A DNA stretch of 64,000 bases from Bacteroidota bacterium (GCA_023426145.1 JAFABG010000041.1:1-64000), one strand, 5' to 3'; shown: positions 18,229 through 26,293, counted from the first letter of the stretch. The notes: generated by a model not told the origin, from the sequence alone. Numbers and translations: made by a program.

Positions 18229-19548
18229 TTAGTTGGTTTTTTCCACAATTTGCTTTCCTATAAACGTTTGCATTATTCCTCTAAATGATAGGTATAGAAT
18301 GAAAGCCATCCATAGGGCATGATTACCTAGAAGATTTCGAAAGAGGTAGTAGGTGATGAAGAAACTAATAGATGCTATGAGCATTGAATAAAACATTTGT
18401 CGAGTGGCAGTGGCACCAATGAATACGCCGTCCCATATAAACGCTGTAAAGCTACTCAGAGGGATTGCTAGAGCCCAATAGAAATAGGTGTCTGAAGCGT
18501 TAATTACTAAGATATTATTGGTAAGTAACCCTAAAAAAGGTTTACCACCTATTGCATATAGCAAAGTAAACACCACTGAAAGCCCGATACCCCAATAAAA
18601 AAGCTGGTTTATAGTACGGCAAAGGGCTATCTGATTTTTTGAGCCGATATAGCGGCCTGTCAAAGCTTCTCCAGCATAGGCAAATCCGTCCATTACATAA
18701 GAGAAGAGAGTGAATAATTGCATAAGTAGCGTGTTTACTGCTAAAATGATTTCCCCCTGTGCTGCTCCGGCTGATGTAAAGAACATGGTTACAGTGACCA
18801 AACAAAGTGTGCGAAGAAATATATCACGGTTTATGCGAAAGAAACGATACATAGCTTCTTTTTTTATGCATTCTTTCCACAGAATTCGTTTCCGGAGTTT
18901 GCCATAGTAGTGAATATATAATCCTACAGCCATAAAGAAACCAGCATATTGGGCAAATAGAGTTCCTATAGCTACTCCTTCTACTTTCATTCCTAAAACA
19001 TAGACTAAAATCACGCTCACAACAATGTTTACAATGTTTTGTATAATGGCGATATACATAGGGAACCTGGAATTTTGCATTCCTATAAACCATCCTGTGA
19101 ACCCATACAGTCCCAGCATAGCCGGTGCACCCCAGATACAAATGTAGAAATAGATAGTAGCGAGCCGTTTCACTTCTTCAGTGGTTTGTATAATAGTAAA
19201 GGCTAAGTTTAGAATAGGATATTGCAGTATTAGTAAACTTAAAGCAATGATGAGTCCCACACTAAGTGAACGTACCAGTAATTTATTAATCTCGTTTAAG
19301 TCGTGTTGACCGAATGCTTGTGAGGTCATGCCACTTGTTCCCATCCGCAGAAATCCAAAAATCCAGTAGATGATATTAAATAACATTCCTCCCACTGCTA
19401 TTGCCCCAATATAAGCTGCAGAGCCGAGATGACCTACGATAGTAACATCAATAAGTCCTAGTAAGGGAACAGTAATATTTGAAATAATCGACGGGATGGC
19501 TATTTGTAGAATTCGCCTGTTATTCGAAACTATTGTCTTATTTGTCAT
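18229..19548 (-). CDS. MATE-family efflux transporter
   Basis: A 439-residue integral membrane protein with twelve predicted helices in two related halves. The N-terminal signature IAIPSIISNITVPLLGLIDVTIVGHLGSAAYIGAIAVGGMLFN is typical of the DinF-like branch of MATE cation-coupled exporters. The second half repeats the theme (GEIILAVNTLLMQLFTLFSYVMDGFAYAGEALTGRYIG). It lies upstream of pyrH on the same strand, with a 73-base gap holding the pyrH promoter. It is divergent from the TPR gene. Confidence 0.92.
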   Translation of the reverse strand: MTNKTIVSNNRRILQIAIPSIISNITVPLLGLIDVTIVGHLGSAAYIGAIAVGGMLFNIIYWIFGFLRMGTSGMTSQAFGQHDLNEINKLLVRSLSVGLIIALSLLILQYPILNLAFTIIQTTEEVKRLATIYFYICIWGAPAMLGLYGFTGWFIGMQNSRFPMYIAIIQNIVNIVVSVILVYVLGMKVEGVAIGTLFAQYAGFFMAVGLYIHYYGKLRKRILWKECIKKEAMYRFFRINRDIFLRTLCLVTVTMFFTSAGAAQGEIILAVNTLLMQLFTLFSYVMDGFAYAGEALTGRYIGSKNQIALCRTINQLFYWGIGLSVVFTLLYAIGGKPFLGLLTNNILVINASDTYFYWALAIPLSSFTAFIWDGVFIGATATRQMFYSMLIASISFFITYYLFRNLLGNHALWMAFILYLSFRGIMQTFIGKQIVEKTN

Positions 19549-19590
19549 TTCATAGAAACACTTTAGTCTGATCGATTGTTCTTTCTAGAG

Positions 19591-19598
19591 CAAAGGTA
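19591..19598 (-). promoter_or_regulatory. MATE gene promoter, -7 element
   Basis: TACCTTTG on the minus strand, 42 bases before the MATE start. It lies only 20 bases from the oppositely oriented -7 element of the TPR gene. Confidence 0.55.
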
Positions 19599-19618
19599 CA
19601 GCTTTTATTATTTTGTTG

Positions 19619-19626
19619 TATCTTTG
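19619..19626 (+). promoter_or_regulatory. TPR-protein promoter, -7 element
   Basis: TATCTTTG, 27 bases before the ATG at 19653. The longest open frame begins with a TTG inside this element, so it cannot be the real start. Confidence 0.55.
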
Positions 19627-19652
19627 TGTATTGCCTAATAATTGAATTGAAT

Positions 19653-20336
19653 ATGAAAGTCTTAACTATCTTTCTTTTTTCGTTGCTATCCATGTTGGGT
19701 GCGGTGAATGCACAAACGGCGGATGATATGTTGCACAAGGTATCAGTGGCTATTGAGTCTAGACAGCAAGTACAAGCTGTTAGCTATTTTAGGCAGGCCA
19801 TAGCTCTCAATATAGACAGGTCCGAAATGTTTTATTGGACGGCTATTGATAAAAGAAGTGAGATTAGCTTGAAACTGTCTTATGAGTTGGCTCTTGCCTA
19901 TAAAGATAGACGTAATTATGATAAAGCTTATTTATTTTATAAAGAGTTGTTGCAGAAGAATGCTGAAGATATAAATTATTTAGAGGACATTGCTGAAATA
20001 CAAGTTTGCCGTGGTCAAGAGAAAGACGCAATGCGAATTTATGAAAATATATTGCGTTTAAATCCAGATGATTTGGCTGCTAATATTTTTCTTGGGAATT
20101 ACTATTATTTAGAATCCGAACAAGCGAAAAAACAGTTGGAAAATGAATATAGTAGGATACCTTCACCAACTAAGATGCAATATGCACGTTATCGGGATGG
20201 ATTAAGTAAATTATTTGCTACTGGCTATGAAAAAGCGCGAAGTTCTTTGGAAAGAGTAATGTCTAGGTTTCCTTCTACTGAAGCCCAAAAGACTTTAAAT
20301 AAAATCTTATTAATAGAGAAAGAGGTGAATCGCTAA
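19653..20336 (+). CDS. Secreted tetratricopeptide-repeat protein
   Basis: About 227 residues with a signal peptide (MKVLTIFLFSLLSMLGAVNAQ) and several TPR-like helix pairs (for example LALAYKDRRNYDKAYLFYKELLQKNAEDINYLEDIAEI followed by RGQEKDAMRIYENILRLNPDDLAANIFLGNYYY). It should act in the periplasm as a protein-protein interaction scaffold; the partner is unknown. The start at 19653 is chosen because the upstream alternative lies in the promoter. The coding end forms the left arm of a terminator hairpin. Confidence 0.82.
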   Translation: MKVLTIFLFSLLSMLGAVNAQTADDMLHKVSVAIESRQQVQAVSYFRQAIALNIDRSEMFYWTAIDKRSEISLKLSYELALAYKDRRNYDKAYLFYKELLQKNAEDINYLEDIAEIQVCRGQEKDAMRIYENILRLNPDDLAANIFLGNYYYLESEQAKKQLENEYSRIPSPTKMQYARYRDGLSKLFATGYEKARSSLERVMSRFPSTEAQKTLNKILLIEKEVNR

Positions 20337-20360
20337 TGTTGGTGATTCACCTCTTTCATT
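20319..20360. terminator. Bidirectional terminator between TPR and S41 protease genes
   Basis: A 13-bp stem (AAAGAGGTGAATC at 20319-20331 and GATTCACCTCTTT at 20344-20356) with a 12-base loop. The left arm and stop codon of the TPR gene overlap it. Confidence 0.8.
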
Positions 20361-20368
20361 AAAGATGG

Positions 20369-20394
20369 ATAATCTGATTCTAGAATCAGATTAT
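20369..20394. repeat. Perfect 26-bp palindrome overlapping the S41 protease stop codon
   Basis: Each arm is 13 bases (ATAATCTGATTCT and its complement) with no loop. It lacks a T-run directly after it on either strand. It lies next to the terminator and includes the stop codon of the minus-strand protease. Confidence 0.8.
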
Positions 20395-22106
20395 TTCACC
20401 ATTCCTATTCGATTTAATGATGGTTTAGCTATGACTTTTCCAATGTTTTCGTGATATACAGGAGCAATTAGTGAGCGAGTGCCTGTGATCATACTTATTG
20501 CTTTTGCATATAAGGGATCATCAGTTGTTCCAAACTCGCCATATCTTTCAAACCCATTTTGATTAGGATTATCTTCGTCTATCGTTTCATCGGGAGTAAA
20601 GCCGTTTTCATAGGCACCAAAACCTTTCGCGTTATACGTCTGGAAGGTTATGGGGTATAATATATAATTGTCTACACCATCGGAGAGTCGAGTTCCTTCC
20701 ATACCCACATTTTTCCCTCGAGTAGTAGTACCAATAAGTGTAACATTGACATCGATTCCTTTTAGCGCGTTAATAACCAATTCGCTTGCCGAAGCTGTAT
20801 TATCACTAACGAGGCAATAAATGTGATTTAAGTTGAGCCCTCCTGCTGAAAGGGAAATGTTATTCAAATTAGGATAGTTTGAATAAGCAAATTTTTCAAT
20901 ATCTTGCTGATTGTTTTGAGCTATCATTCGCTCATCATTGTACCGGTATGATGCAAATGTTTTATTAGAAGATGCTGCACCTGCTACACAGCTTGCGATG
21001 AGATTCGCTGATTTTACATCGCCACCACCATTATAGCGAAAATCTAAGATTAAATTCGTTATGCCTTGGCTCTTGAAATTCTTAAATACATCAAATAATT
21101 CCTGATCAAAACCTGATTCAAAAGCTGAATAAACGAGATAGCCGGTATTATCCTTAACCTGACTAAAAATTACCGGGTTGGGATAAATAGGCCCAGAATT
21201 AATCGTATAAGTTTTATTATCAGAATCTTTAACTTGAAGAGTTGTAACAGAAGAAGGTTGTAATAGTTCAAGGTAATTTTCTGCCCAATTACTTCTAGTT
21301 AATGCCACATTATTAATTTGGCTAATCATAATACCTCTTTTTATCCCTGCATCATCGGCAGAAGAGTCAGGGTGTACGCCTTGAACAACTAGAACGATAT
21401 CTTGCGAATTACTATATCCAACAGGTAGCATGTTTACAAAGCCATAATTATATTCTTGAGTTTTGCTATCTTGGGCACTACGTGTTGTAGACCTAGACTG
21501 TAAATTGGGATCTAACTTCTGAATATATGAGAATATGGAGTAATAAGAGCCACTACTGTTAGAATATAGTTTTTTGTCTAAGATATTGGTTTGCATGCTC
21601 ATAAGCGTATTTTCTAAGAATGCGTCATATTCTTGTGTGAAATCAGGAGTTAGTGTTTTGTATTCATCATTCCACAAATACCTCTCCTTTAAATATTGAT
21701 CTACACTATAATTAATAGCTTTGCCATTTACAACTTCTTCCTTAAATTGAATTTTAATTTGACTATTATCCGGATACCCATTCACTCTAATTGTAATTGT
21801 CCCTTGTTGTAGCGAAGATTTATGCACAGTAACCTTTAGCGTATTATTTCCCTTATTTCCTGAAGTTTTATCTAGTGATAATAATGTTGTAGGGTTATAT
21901 TGGGCAGTCCAAGAGGATTGAGCTGAGAAAGAAAAAGTTAGCGTTTGTCCTGCTGAAGCCACGTACGTTTGGTTTGTTGTCCAACTTAGGTCCGAAAGCC
22001 CATTGCCTACTAATGGCAAGTTCTCGTCTTCTTTTTGGCAAGAGATGTTCAATATAAGCAGTGTGGTCAAAAGACCTAGAAGCTTGATATACTGTATTCT
22101 TTTCAT
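20391..22106 (-). CDS. S41-family peptidase lipoprotein with BACON-like and PDZ domains
   Basis: A 571-residue surface or periplasmic serine protease of the C-terminal-processing family. The lipoprotein signal ends at C23 (LILNISCQ). Residues about 36-125 resemble a BACON-type beta-sandwich (LSWTTNQTYVASAGQTLTFSF onward). A PDZ-like segment lies at about 235-300 (VVQGVHPDSSADDAGIKRGIMISQIN). The S41 core follows (about 320-520): LILDFRYNGGGD near 352-363, the nucleophile Ser in DNTASASEL (435-443) and Lys465 in TTRGKNVGM. Many Bacteroides genomes carry such lipoprotein proteases and the substrates are unknown. It has its own promoter. Confidence 0.88.
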   Translation of the reverse strand: MKRIQYIKLLGLLTTLLILNISCQKEDENLPLVGNGLSDLSWTTNQTYVASAGQTLTFSFSAQSSWTAQYNPTTLLSLDKTSGNKGNNTLKVTVHKSSLQQGTITIRVNGYPDNSQIKIQFKEEVVNGKAINYSVDQYLKERYLWNDEYKTLTPDFTQEYDAFLENTLMSMQTNILDKKLYSNSSGSYYSIFSYIQKLDPNLQSRSTTRSAQDSKTQEYNYGFVNMLPVGYSNSQDIVLVVQGVHPDSSADDAGIKRGIMISQINNVALTRSNWAENYLELLQPSSVTTLQVKDSDNKTYTINSGPIYPNPVIFSQVKDNTGYLVYSAFESGFDQELFDVFKNFKSQGITNLILDFRYNGGGDVKSANLIASCVAGAASSNKTFASYRYNDERMIAQNNQQDIEKFAYSNYPNLNNISLSAGGLNLNHIYCLVSDNTASASELVINALKGIDVNVTLIGTTTRGKNVGMEGTRLSDGVDNYILYPITFQTYNAKGFGAYENGFTPDETIDEDNPNQNGFERYGEFGTTDDPLYAKAISMITGTRSLIAPVYHENIGKVIAKPSLNRIGMVK

Positions 22107-22138
22107 AAATTTTGAAATATTTGTTGAATAATAAAAGT

Positions 22139-22146
22139 CAAAGATA
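22139..22146 (-). promoter_or_regulatory. S41 protease promoter, -7 element
   Basis: TATCTTTG on the minus strand, 32 bases before the start codon. Confidence 0.55.
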
Positions 22147-22157
22147 GTCGTTTTATT

Positions 22158-22940
22158 TTATTGGCCAATACTTTGGACAAATATGTATTCTACTTCTTTG
22201 AACATATATCCTCTTTGTCTTTGTTGTTCGTCTTCTAAAATTAATCTACCTTCAGGCTCTACGTTATTTATTTTAGCTAGAAATTCTCCATCTTTATCTT
22301 TGTAAAGATGCATTCCATCCTTTCTGAAAAGTGCTTTCTCATAGCGTTTAGTAATATCTTCTTTTAGCCCATTTTGTAGTTGCTTATAATATAACTGAAT
22401 TTTGACAATTATATTTTTTAAAATTTCTATCCGATCATATTTCTTTCCTGTGATTTGGTATAATGATACCGGATTTGGAGCCAAACTATGGAAAGATTCT
22501 TGGTTAATATTAAGCCCAACTCCAACAATACTTTGGTTGATGTTCTTACCCATCAAGTCATTCTCTATCAATATACCGCATATTTTTTTTTCTTTCCAAT
22601 AGATATCATTAGGCCATTTGATCGTTATATCCGGCGTGTAATTAATTAATTCTTCTTGAATCGCTAATGAAGCTATCTGAGAAATGATGAACTGCTCTCT
22701 AGCTTCAACAAAAGAGGGAAATAGCACAAAGCTAAAAAGTAGATTTTTTTCTTTATCTGCTTCCCAAGTATTACCGCGTTGTCCCCTGCCGGAAGATTGA
22801 AAATCAGCCAATACGGTGGTGAGCTCAGTAGTTTTCTCTTGGTTCAAACAGATCTTTTGCAGATAGCTATTTGTAGAATTAGTCTCGTTTAAGTGAATGA
22901 ACGGTACAGGGAATGTATTAGGGGAGAGCATCATATTCAA
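22158..22940 (-). CDS. birA: Biotin--[acetyl-CoA-carboxylase] ligase
   Basis: The enzyme activates biotin as biotinyl-5'-AMP and attaches it to carboxylase carrier proteins. In 260 residues there is the N-S-T-N motif (21-24), the biotinyl-AMP loop SGRGQRGNTW (50-59), and KWPNDIYWKEKKICGILIEN in the catalytic core. There is no N-terminal winged helix, so unlike E. coli BirA it should not act as a biotin-operon repressor. The start overlaps the end of the mmcQ-like gene by about 20 bases; shorter starts at 22934 or 22931 are possible. It is probably translated from a shared transcript with that gene. Confidence 0.93.
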   Translation of the reverse strand: MNMMLSPNTFPVPFIHLNETNSTNSYLQKICLNQEKTTELTTVLADFQSSGRGQRGNTWEADKEKNLLFSFVLFPSFVEAREQFIISQIASLAIQEELINYTPDITIKWPNDIYWKEKKICGILIENDLMGKNINQSIVGVGLNINQESFHSLAPNPVSLYQITGKKYDRIEILKNIIVKIQLYYKQLQNGLKEDITKRYEKALFRKDGMHLYKDKDGEFLAKINNVEPEGRLILEDEQQRQRGYMFKEVEYIFVQSIGQ

Positions 22941-23274
22941 CGCGCATTTTTTTAGTGAACTTCTTGATCACTTCATCATAAGAATGGTCAATAAGTTCTT
23001 TTAAGAGTTTATCATTAACATCACCGATTAGGCAGATTTTATTCCAATGTTTTTTATTAAAGTAGGCGGCAGGTCCAATGGCAGAATACTGTTCTCGTAG
23101 CTCAACCACTCTCTCCGGATTACACTTCAGGGCGATGTTATTAGCTCCTTCTAAGTCAATCAGTATAAACATTTTATTCATCACTTTTATAACAAGTGAT
23201 GTCTCGTCGAAAGGGAAGGATTCAACCGCTCCTTTCTTTTTTAAGCAATATTCTCTAACAGATTCAATGTTCAT
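22918..23274 (-). CDS. MmcQ/YjbR family protein
   Basis: A 118-residue protein of the small, single-domain YjbR fold (CyaY-like), with the family pattern IESVREYCLKKKGAVESFPFDE...VMNKMFILIDLE...KCNPERVVELREQYSAIGPAAYFNKKHWN. It has been called DNA-binding, but the function in the cell is not settled. It precedes and overlaps birA on the same strand. A -7 element at 23283-23290 puts the transcription start within a few bases of the ATG, so it may be nearly leaderless. Confidence 0.88.
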   Translation of the reverse strand: MNIESVREYCLKKKGAVESFPFDETSLVIKVMNKMFILIDLEGANNIALKCNPERVVELREQYSAIGPAAYFNKKHWNKICLIGDVNDKLLKELIDHSYDEVIKKFTKKMRVEYDALP

Positions 23275-23282
23275 TTTATTAT

Positions 23283-23290
23283 CAAATTTA
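23283..23290 (-). promoter_or_regulatory. mmcQ-like/birA promoter, -7 element
   Basis: TAAATTTG on the minus strand, 8 bases before the ATG of the YjbR-family gene, implying a very short or absent leader. Confidence 0.45.
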
Positions 23291-23301
23291 GGAGATAATA
23301 T

Positions 23302-23667
23302 TTAAAATATGGGAGGTAAAAACGCTTCTTTTATGTGATTAATTTCGAATGAGCCGTTTTTGCCTACAACAGTAATAATGTCAAATCGTACAGATGCATC
23401 AATCTGGAAGAGCTTCATGTAAGTATCTGCCGCACGAACAGTTCTTCTTATTTTAGGCAAATCTACTGCATCTTCGGGTTGGGCAAATTGAGTATTGCTG
23501 CGCGTTTTTACCTCAATAACAATTAATTCTTTGTCTTTTGCAGCAATGATATCCAGTTCAAAATGTCCCTTTCTCCAATTCCTGTGCCTGATAACATACC
23601 CATGCTTCTGAAGATAAGCGACAGCAGCATCTTCTCCTTTCTTACCTAATTCGTTATGTTCAGCCAT
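23302..23667 (-). CDS. YraN/UPF0102 family predicted nuclease
   Basis: A 121-residue single-domain protein with the UPF0102 pattern: GKKGEDAAVAYLQKHGY, then the restriction-endonuclease-like core D39 (GHFELDII) and E52-x-K54 (IVIEVKTRS). It probably acts on branched or damaged nucleic acid, but no role is proven. The open frame extends to 23805, yet the extra 46 residues are hydrophobic, antisense to the next gene and upstream of a -7 element. The start MAEHNELG at 23667 is therefore chosen. Confidence 0.9.
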   Translation of the reverse strand: MAEHNELGKKGEDAAVAYLQKHGYVIRHRNWRKGHFELDIIAAKDKELIVIEVKTRSNTQFAQPEDAVDLPKIRRTVRAADTYMKLFQIDASVRFDIITVVGKNGSFEINHIKEAFLPPIF

Positions 23668-23676
23668 CTTTTTTTG

Positions 23677-23684
23677 CAAATTTA
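23677..23684 (-). promoter_or_regulatory. YraN promoter, -7 element
   Basis: TAAATTTG on the minus strand, 9 bases before the chosen ATG. It supports the short form of the protein and a near-leaderless mRNA. Confidence 0.5.
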
Positions 23685-23718
23685 CGGCTTTTATTCTTTG
23701 TTTTTTAAGAAGTAAAAG

Positions 23719-23726
23719 TAATTTTG
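23719..23726 (+). promoter_or_regulatory. Promoter of the small protein-tadA pair, -7 element
   Basis: TAATTTTG, 8 bases before the first ATG (23735) and 38 before the second (23765). It is divergent from the YraN promoter. Confidence 0.5.
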
Positions 23727-23734
23727 CAAAAGAT

Positions 23735-23968
23735 ATGAGAAAAAGAGAAAAGAAATGCTTGAAAATGCACGCTGAATACACAAAAAGAGAACGGCGTATG
23801 AGCATTTTGTTGAGCGAAGATGAACAACTTATTGTTGATCGTTATCTTGATAAATATAAGATAACGAACAAATCTCGTTGGCTTCGTGAAACGATTCTTA
23901 TGTTTATTCATAAAAATATGGAAGAAGATTACCCTACTCTTTTCGGAGAGCATGATATGAGGAGATGA
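23735..23968 (+). CDS. Small basic protein, possible ribbon-helix-helix-like, overlapping tadA
   Basis: A 77-residue protein (or 67 residues if it starts at the ATG 23765). The N-terminus is strongly basic (MRKREKKCLK, YTKRERRM). It is followed by a short strand-like stretch (MSILLSED) and two helices (EQLIVDRYLDKYKI and SRWLRETILMFIHKNM). That strand-helix-helix order recalls ribbon-helix-helix DNA-binding proteins, but I do not recognise a named family. The stop overlaps the tadA start (ATGA at 23965-23968), so the two are translationally coupled. Predicted transcription starts near 23733, which favours the internal ATG. Confidence 0.7.
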   Translation: MRKREKKCLKMHAEYTKRERRMSILLSEDEQLIVDRYLDKYKITNKSRWLRETILMFIHKNMEEDYPTLFGEHDMRR

Positions 23969-24411
23969 CTATGACATTGGACGATACCTACTTCATGAAA
24001 CAAGCATTGGTGGAGGCTAATAAAGCTGCAGAGCGGGGGGAAGTACCTGTTGGTGCTGTAGTGGTGTGCAAGGAAAGAATCATTGCTCGTGCTCACAATT
24101 TAACTGAAACACTGAATGATGTAACGGCTCATGCAGAAATGCAAGCTATTACTGCTGCAGCAAATGTTCTTGGCGGAAAATATTTGAATGAGTGCACCTT
24201 ATATGTCACTGTAGAACCTTGTGTGATGTGTGCAGGAGCAATTGCTTGGGCACAAACAGGTAAACTTGTTTTTGGTGCAGAAGATGAAAAACGTGGTTAT
24301 CAGCGTTATGCAGCTCAAGCTTTACATCCAAAGACTGTTGTCGTTAAGGGGGTTTTAAGTAATGAATGCTCAGTTTTAATGAAAGAGTTCTTTGCATCAA
24401 AGCGAAAATAG
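23965..24411 (+). CDS. tadA: tRNA adenosine(34) deaminase TadA-type nucleoside deaminase
   Basis: The zinc enzyme converts A34 to inosine in the tRNA-Arg anticodon. In 148 residues the deaminase motifs are intact: H56-A-E58 (TAHAEMQA) and P-C86-V-M-C89 (EPCVMCAGAI). The KLVFGAEDEKRGY stretch after the second motif is in line with TadA rather than cytidine or guanine deaminases, though the last is hard to exclude by eye. It overlaps the upstream small gene by 4 bases. It ends one base from the convergent DUF4834 gene with no visible terminator between. Confidence 0.88.
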   Translation: MTMTLDDTYFMKQALVEANKAAERGEVPVGAVVVCKERIIARAHNLTETLNDVTAHAEMQAITAAANVLGGKYLNECTLYVTVEPCVMCAGAIAWAQTGKLVFGAEDEKRGYQRYAAQALHPKTVVVKGVLSNECSVLMKEFFASKRK

Positions 24412-24412
24412 A

Positions 24413-24712
24413 TTATTTCACTTCTTCGAAGTCTACATATTCTCCATCTTCTTGAGAGAATATTTTCCTATGCTTATTGCTTGTCGAGTTATCTGTATAG
24501 ATATCTTCTTCGTTGCTGCTATAGTTATTAGTGCTTTGGCTGTAGCTACCTTGATATTGCCTGTCACTTCTTTGGTTGCGGTTTGTTTGTTGTGTTCGTG
24601 AGGAAGAGCTTCGGCCGATACCGAAAAGCGATTTTAAAATGAATCCAAGAATTGAAATGCCAAAGACAACAATGGCAACCACAAAGAGAAGAAAAAATAA
24701 TATTATATGCAT
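24413..24712 (-). CDS. DUF4834 family membrane protein
   Basis: A 99-residue protein with one N-terminal membrane helix (ILFFLLFVVAIVVFGISILGFIL, about residues 4-26). A long polar, Ser/Asn/Gln-rich tail follows, ending in an acidic motif EDGEYVDFEEVK that is characteristic of this Bacteroidetes family. Function unknown. It lies 67 bases after pssA on the same strand, suggesting a phospholipid-synthesis operon psd-pssA-DUF4834. Confidence 0.8.
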   Translation of the reverse strand: MHIILFFLLFVVAIVVFGISILGFILKSLFGIGRSSSSRTQQTNRNQRSDRQYQGSYSQSTNNYSSNEEDIYTDNSTSNKHRKIFSQEDGEYVDFEEVK

Positions 24713-24779
24713 TGAGCTATGTTTTTTATATGGTTACTGTGATGAAACTCATAGTACAACAAGCGTGCCAAGAGATTGT

Positions 24780-25487
24780 TTATTTCCTTTTCCAAGTAAA
24801 AAGTGACAGCAAAATGTACCACACAATGATTGCTGCAAAGCTACTAATATCTAAAAATAGGAGGAATGGAATGCACACAATCAAGAAGATAAAGCTAATT
24901 TTATTTGTGCTCCAAGATAAATTTTTAAACTTTAAAGAAAACATTGGTATCTCCGATACTAATAACCATGAAAATAAGGCTACTAGTAGAAGGAGGTAGA
25001 CAGGATGGCAGGCTTCTGATACTAAAAAGTCATGTGCTCCTACAACAAAGGAACCCCAAAATAGTGCATTCGCTGGAACCGGAAGCCCTACAAAAGAACT
25101 TGTTTGGCGCGTGTCGTTATTGAATTTAGCGAGGCGCAGTGCCGAGAATACAGAAATGAGAAATGCAACGTAAGGAAAATATGGTGCGATGAATTCTAGG
25201 TTTGCAGGATAGTGCATTTCTTTTAATAAAGAAAACACGATAACGGAAGGAGCAACACCGAAACTCACGTCATCTGCAAGCGAATCGAGATCTTTTCCAA
25301 TGATAGAATGCGCATCAAGAAGGCGAGCAAGCATACCATCGAAAAAATCGAAAACAGCACTGAATATAATAAATAGTAATGCCATCTCGTAGCGGGCTTC
25401 AAAAGCCATGACGCAAGCGATACAGCCGGAGAAAAGGTTCAGGCAGGTTACAGTATTTGGAATATTATTTTTAATAGCGTTTGTCAT
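24780..25487 (-). CDS. pssA: CDP-diacylglycerol--serine O-phosphatidyltransferase
   Basis: The integral membrane enzyme makes phosphatidylserine from CDP-diacylglycerol and serine. The CDP-alcohol phosphatidyltransferase motif (D-G-x2-A-R-x8-G-x3-D-x3-D) is complete at residues 50-72, DGMLARLL...GKDLDSLAD. Around it are several hydrophobic helices over 235 residues. It follows psd by 11 bases, so the two steps leading to phosphatidylethanolamine are encoded together. Confidence 0.94.
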   Translation of the reverse strand: MTNAIKNNIPNTVTCLNLFSGCIACVMAFEARYEMALLFIIFSAVFDFFDGMLARLLDAHSIIGKDLDSLADDVSFGVAPSVIVFSLLKEMHYPANLEFIAPYFPYVAFLISVFSALRLAKFNNDTRQTSSFVGLPVPANALFWGSFVVGAHDFLVSEACHPVYLLLLVALFSWLLVSEIPMFSLKFKNLSWSTNKISFIFLIVCIPFLLFLDISSFAAIIVWYILLSLFTWKRK

Positions 25488-25498
25488 TTTTGACTGAA

Positions 25499-26185
25499 TT
25501 ATTTAAGTTTCGCGATAACCGTCTGGTTACCTGTCGTTAATTGCCCCATGCTTACACAAACTTCTGTGTCGAGTGGCAGATATACATCCACGCGTGAACC
25601 AAATTTGATAAAACCCATGTGCTCGTCAATATAGCATTCTTCTCCTACTTCAGCATAGGTTACAATACGGCGTGCCACAGCCCCTGCGATTTGTCGGGTA
25701 AGTACTTCTACGCCCTCAGGAGTTTCAATGACTACTGTAGAACGCTCATTCTCGGTACTAGCTTTTGGCAACCATGCTTTTAAGAAATTTCCATTGTGGT
25801 GGGCAACCTTTTTGATTGTACCATCTACTGGATACCAATTGGCATGCACATTGACAATACTCATAAAAATGGAAATCATTAATCGGCGATCATGAAAATA
25901 TTCATTTTCGTCTACTTCTTCTATAACTACTATTTTCCCATCAGCGGGGGCAATTACAATTTTTTCCGTATCCTGACCATAAAGGCGGATAGGACATCGG
26001 AAGAAGTTTACCATTAGTAAATATACGGCTATACTACCTAATGCTACAATATAAAAAGGTATTTTACATTCTATTCCCCAATAAAGGGCCGCATTGATTA
26101 ACAATAATAGCAAGAAGCTAGCGCATAATATATGTGTACCTTCGCGGTGAATACGTATTTTTTTTAATTTTTTTAATCGGCCCAT
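25499..26185 (-). CDS. psd: Phosphatidylserine decarboxylase proenzyme (short type)
   Basis: Decarboxylates phosphatidylserine to phosphatidylethanolamine. The 228-residue chain matches the short Psd type. A pair of N-terminal membrane helices (about 19-62) is followed by VIAPADGKIVVIEEV, VNVHANWYPVDG and FLKAWLPKASTENERS. The self-cleavage site is G196-S197 in FIKFGSRVDVYLP, where Ser becomes the pyruvoyl group. It is the first gene of the psd-pssA-DUF4834 unit with a good promoter. Confidence 0.95.
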   Translation of the reverse strand: MGRLKKLKKIRIHREGTHILCASFLLLLLINAALYWGIECKIPFYIVALGSIAVYLLMVNFFRCPIRLYGQDTEKIVIAPADGKIVVIEEVDENEYFHDRRLMISIFMSIVNVHANWYPVDGTIKKVAHHNGNFLKAWLPKASTENERSTVVIETPEGVEVLTRQIAGAVARRIVTYAEVGEECYIDEHMGFIKFGSRVDVYLPLDTEVCVSMGQLTTGNQTVIAKLK

Positions 26186-26210
26186 GAATGCTGTTTAATG
26201 ATATTGTCTG

Positions 26211-26241
26211 CAAAAATATACTTATTTTGAAAAAAGAGCAA
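26211..26241 (-). promoter_or_regulatory. psd-pssA promoter
   Basis: On the minus strand TTG (26241-26239), a 20-base spacer and TATTTTTG (26218-26211), 25 bases before the psd start. Confidence 0.65.
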
Positions 26242-26261
26242 GTAATTGGGCAGAGAAATGC

Positions 26262-26293
26262 TTGTGTTCATAACTTTTTGGGGATTATCTTTG
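26262..26293 (+). promoter_or_regulatory. dnaE promoter
   Basis: TTG (26262-26264), a 21-base spacer and TATCTTTG (26286-26293), 53 bases before dnaE. It lies back to back with the psd promoter. Confidence 0.65.

Noticed and set aside
19626..19652. Longer N-terminus for the TPR protein
   Set aside because: It begins with a TTG inside the promoter -7 element and would hide the signal peptide.
23668..23805. N-terminal extension of YraN (46 extra residues)
   Set aside because: It runs through the -7 element at 23677-23684 and antisense to the next gene; the family starts near MAEHNELG.
24409..24415. Missing terminator between convergent tadA and DUF4834 genes as an error
   Set aside because: Both proteins end normally at adjacent stops; tight convergent ends without a hairpin occur, so I kept both genes as they are.
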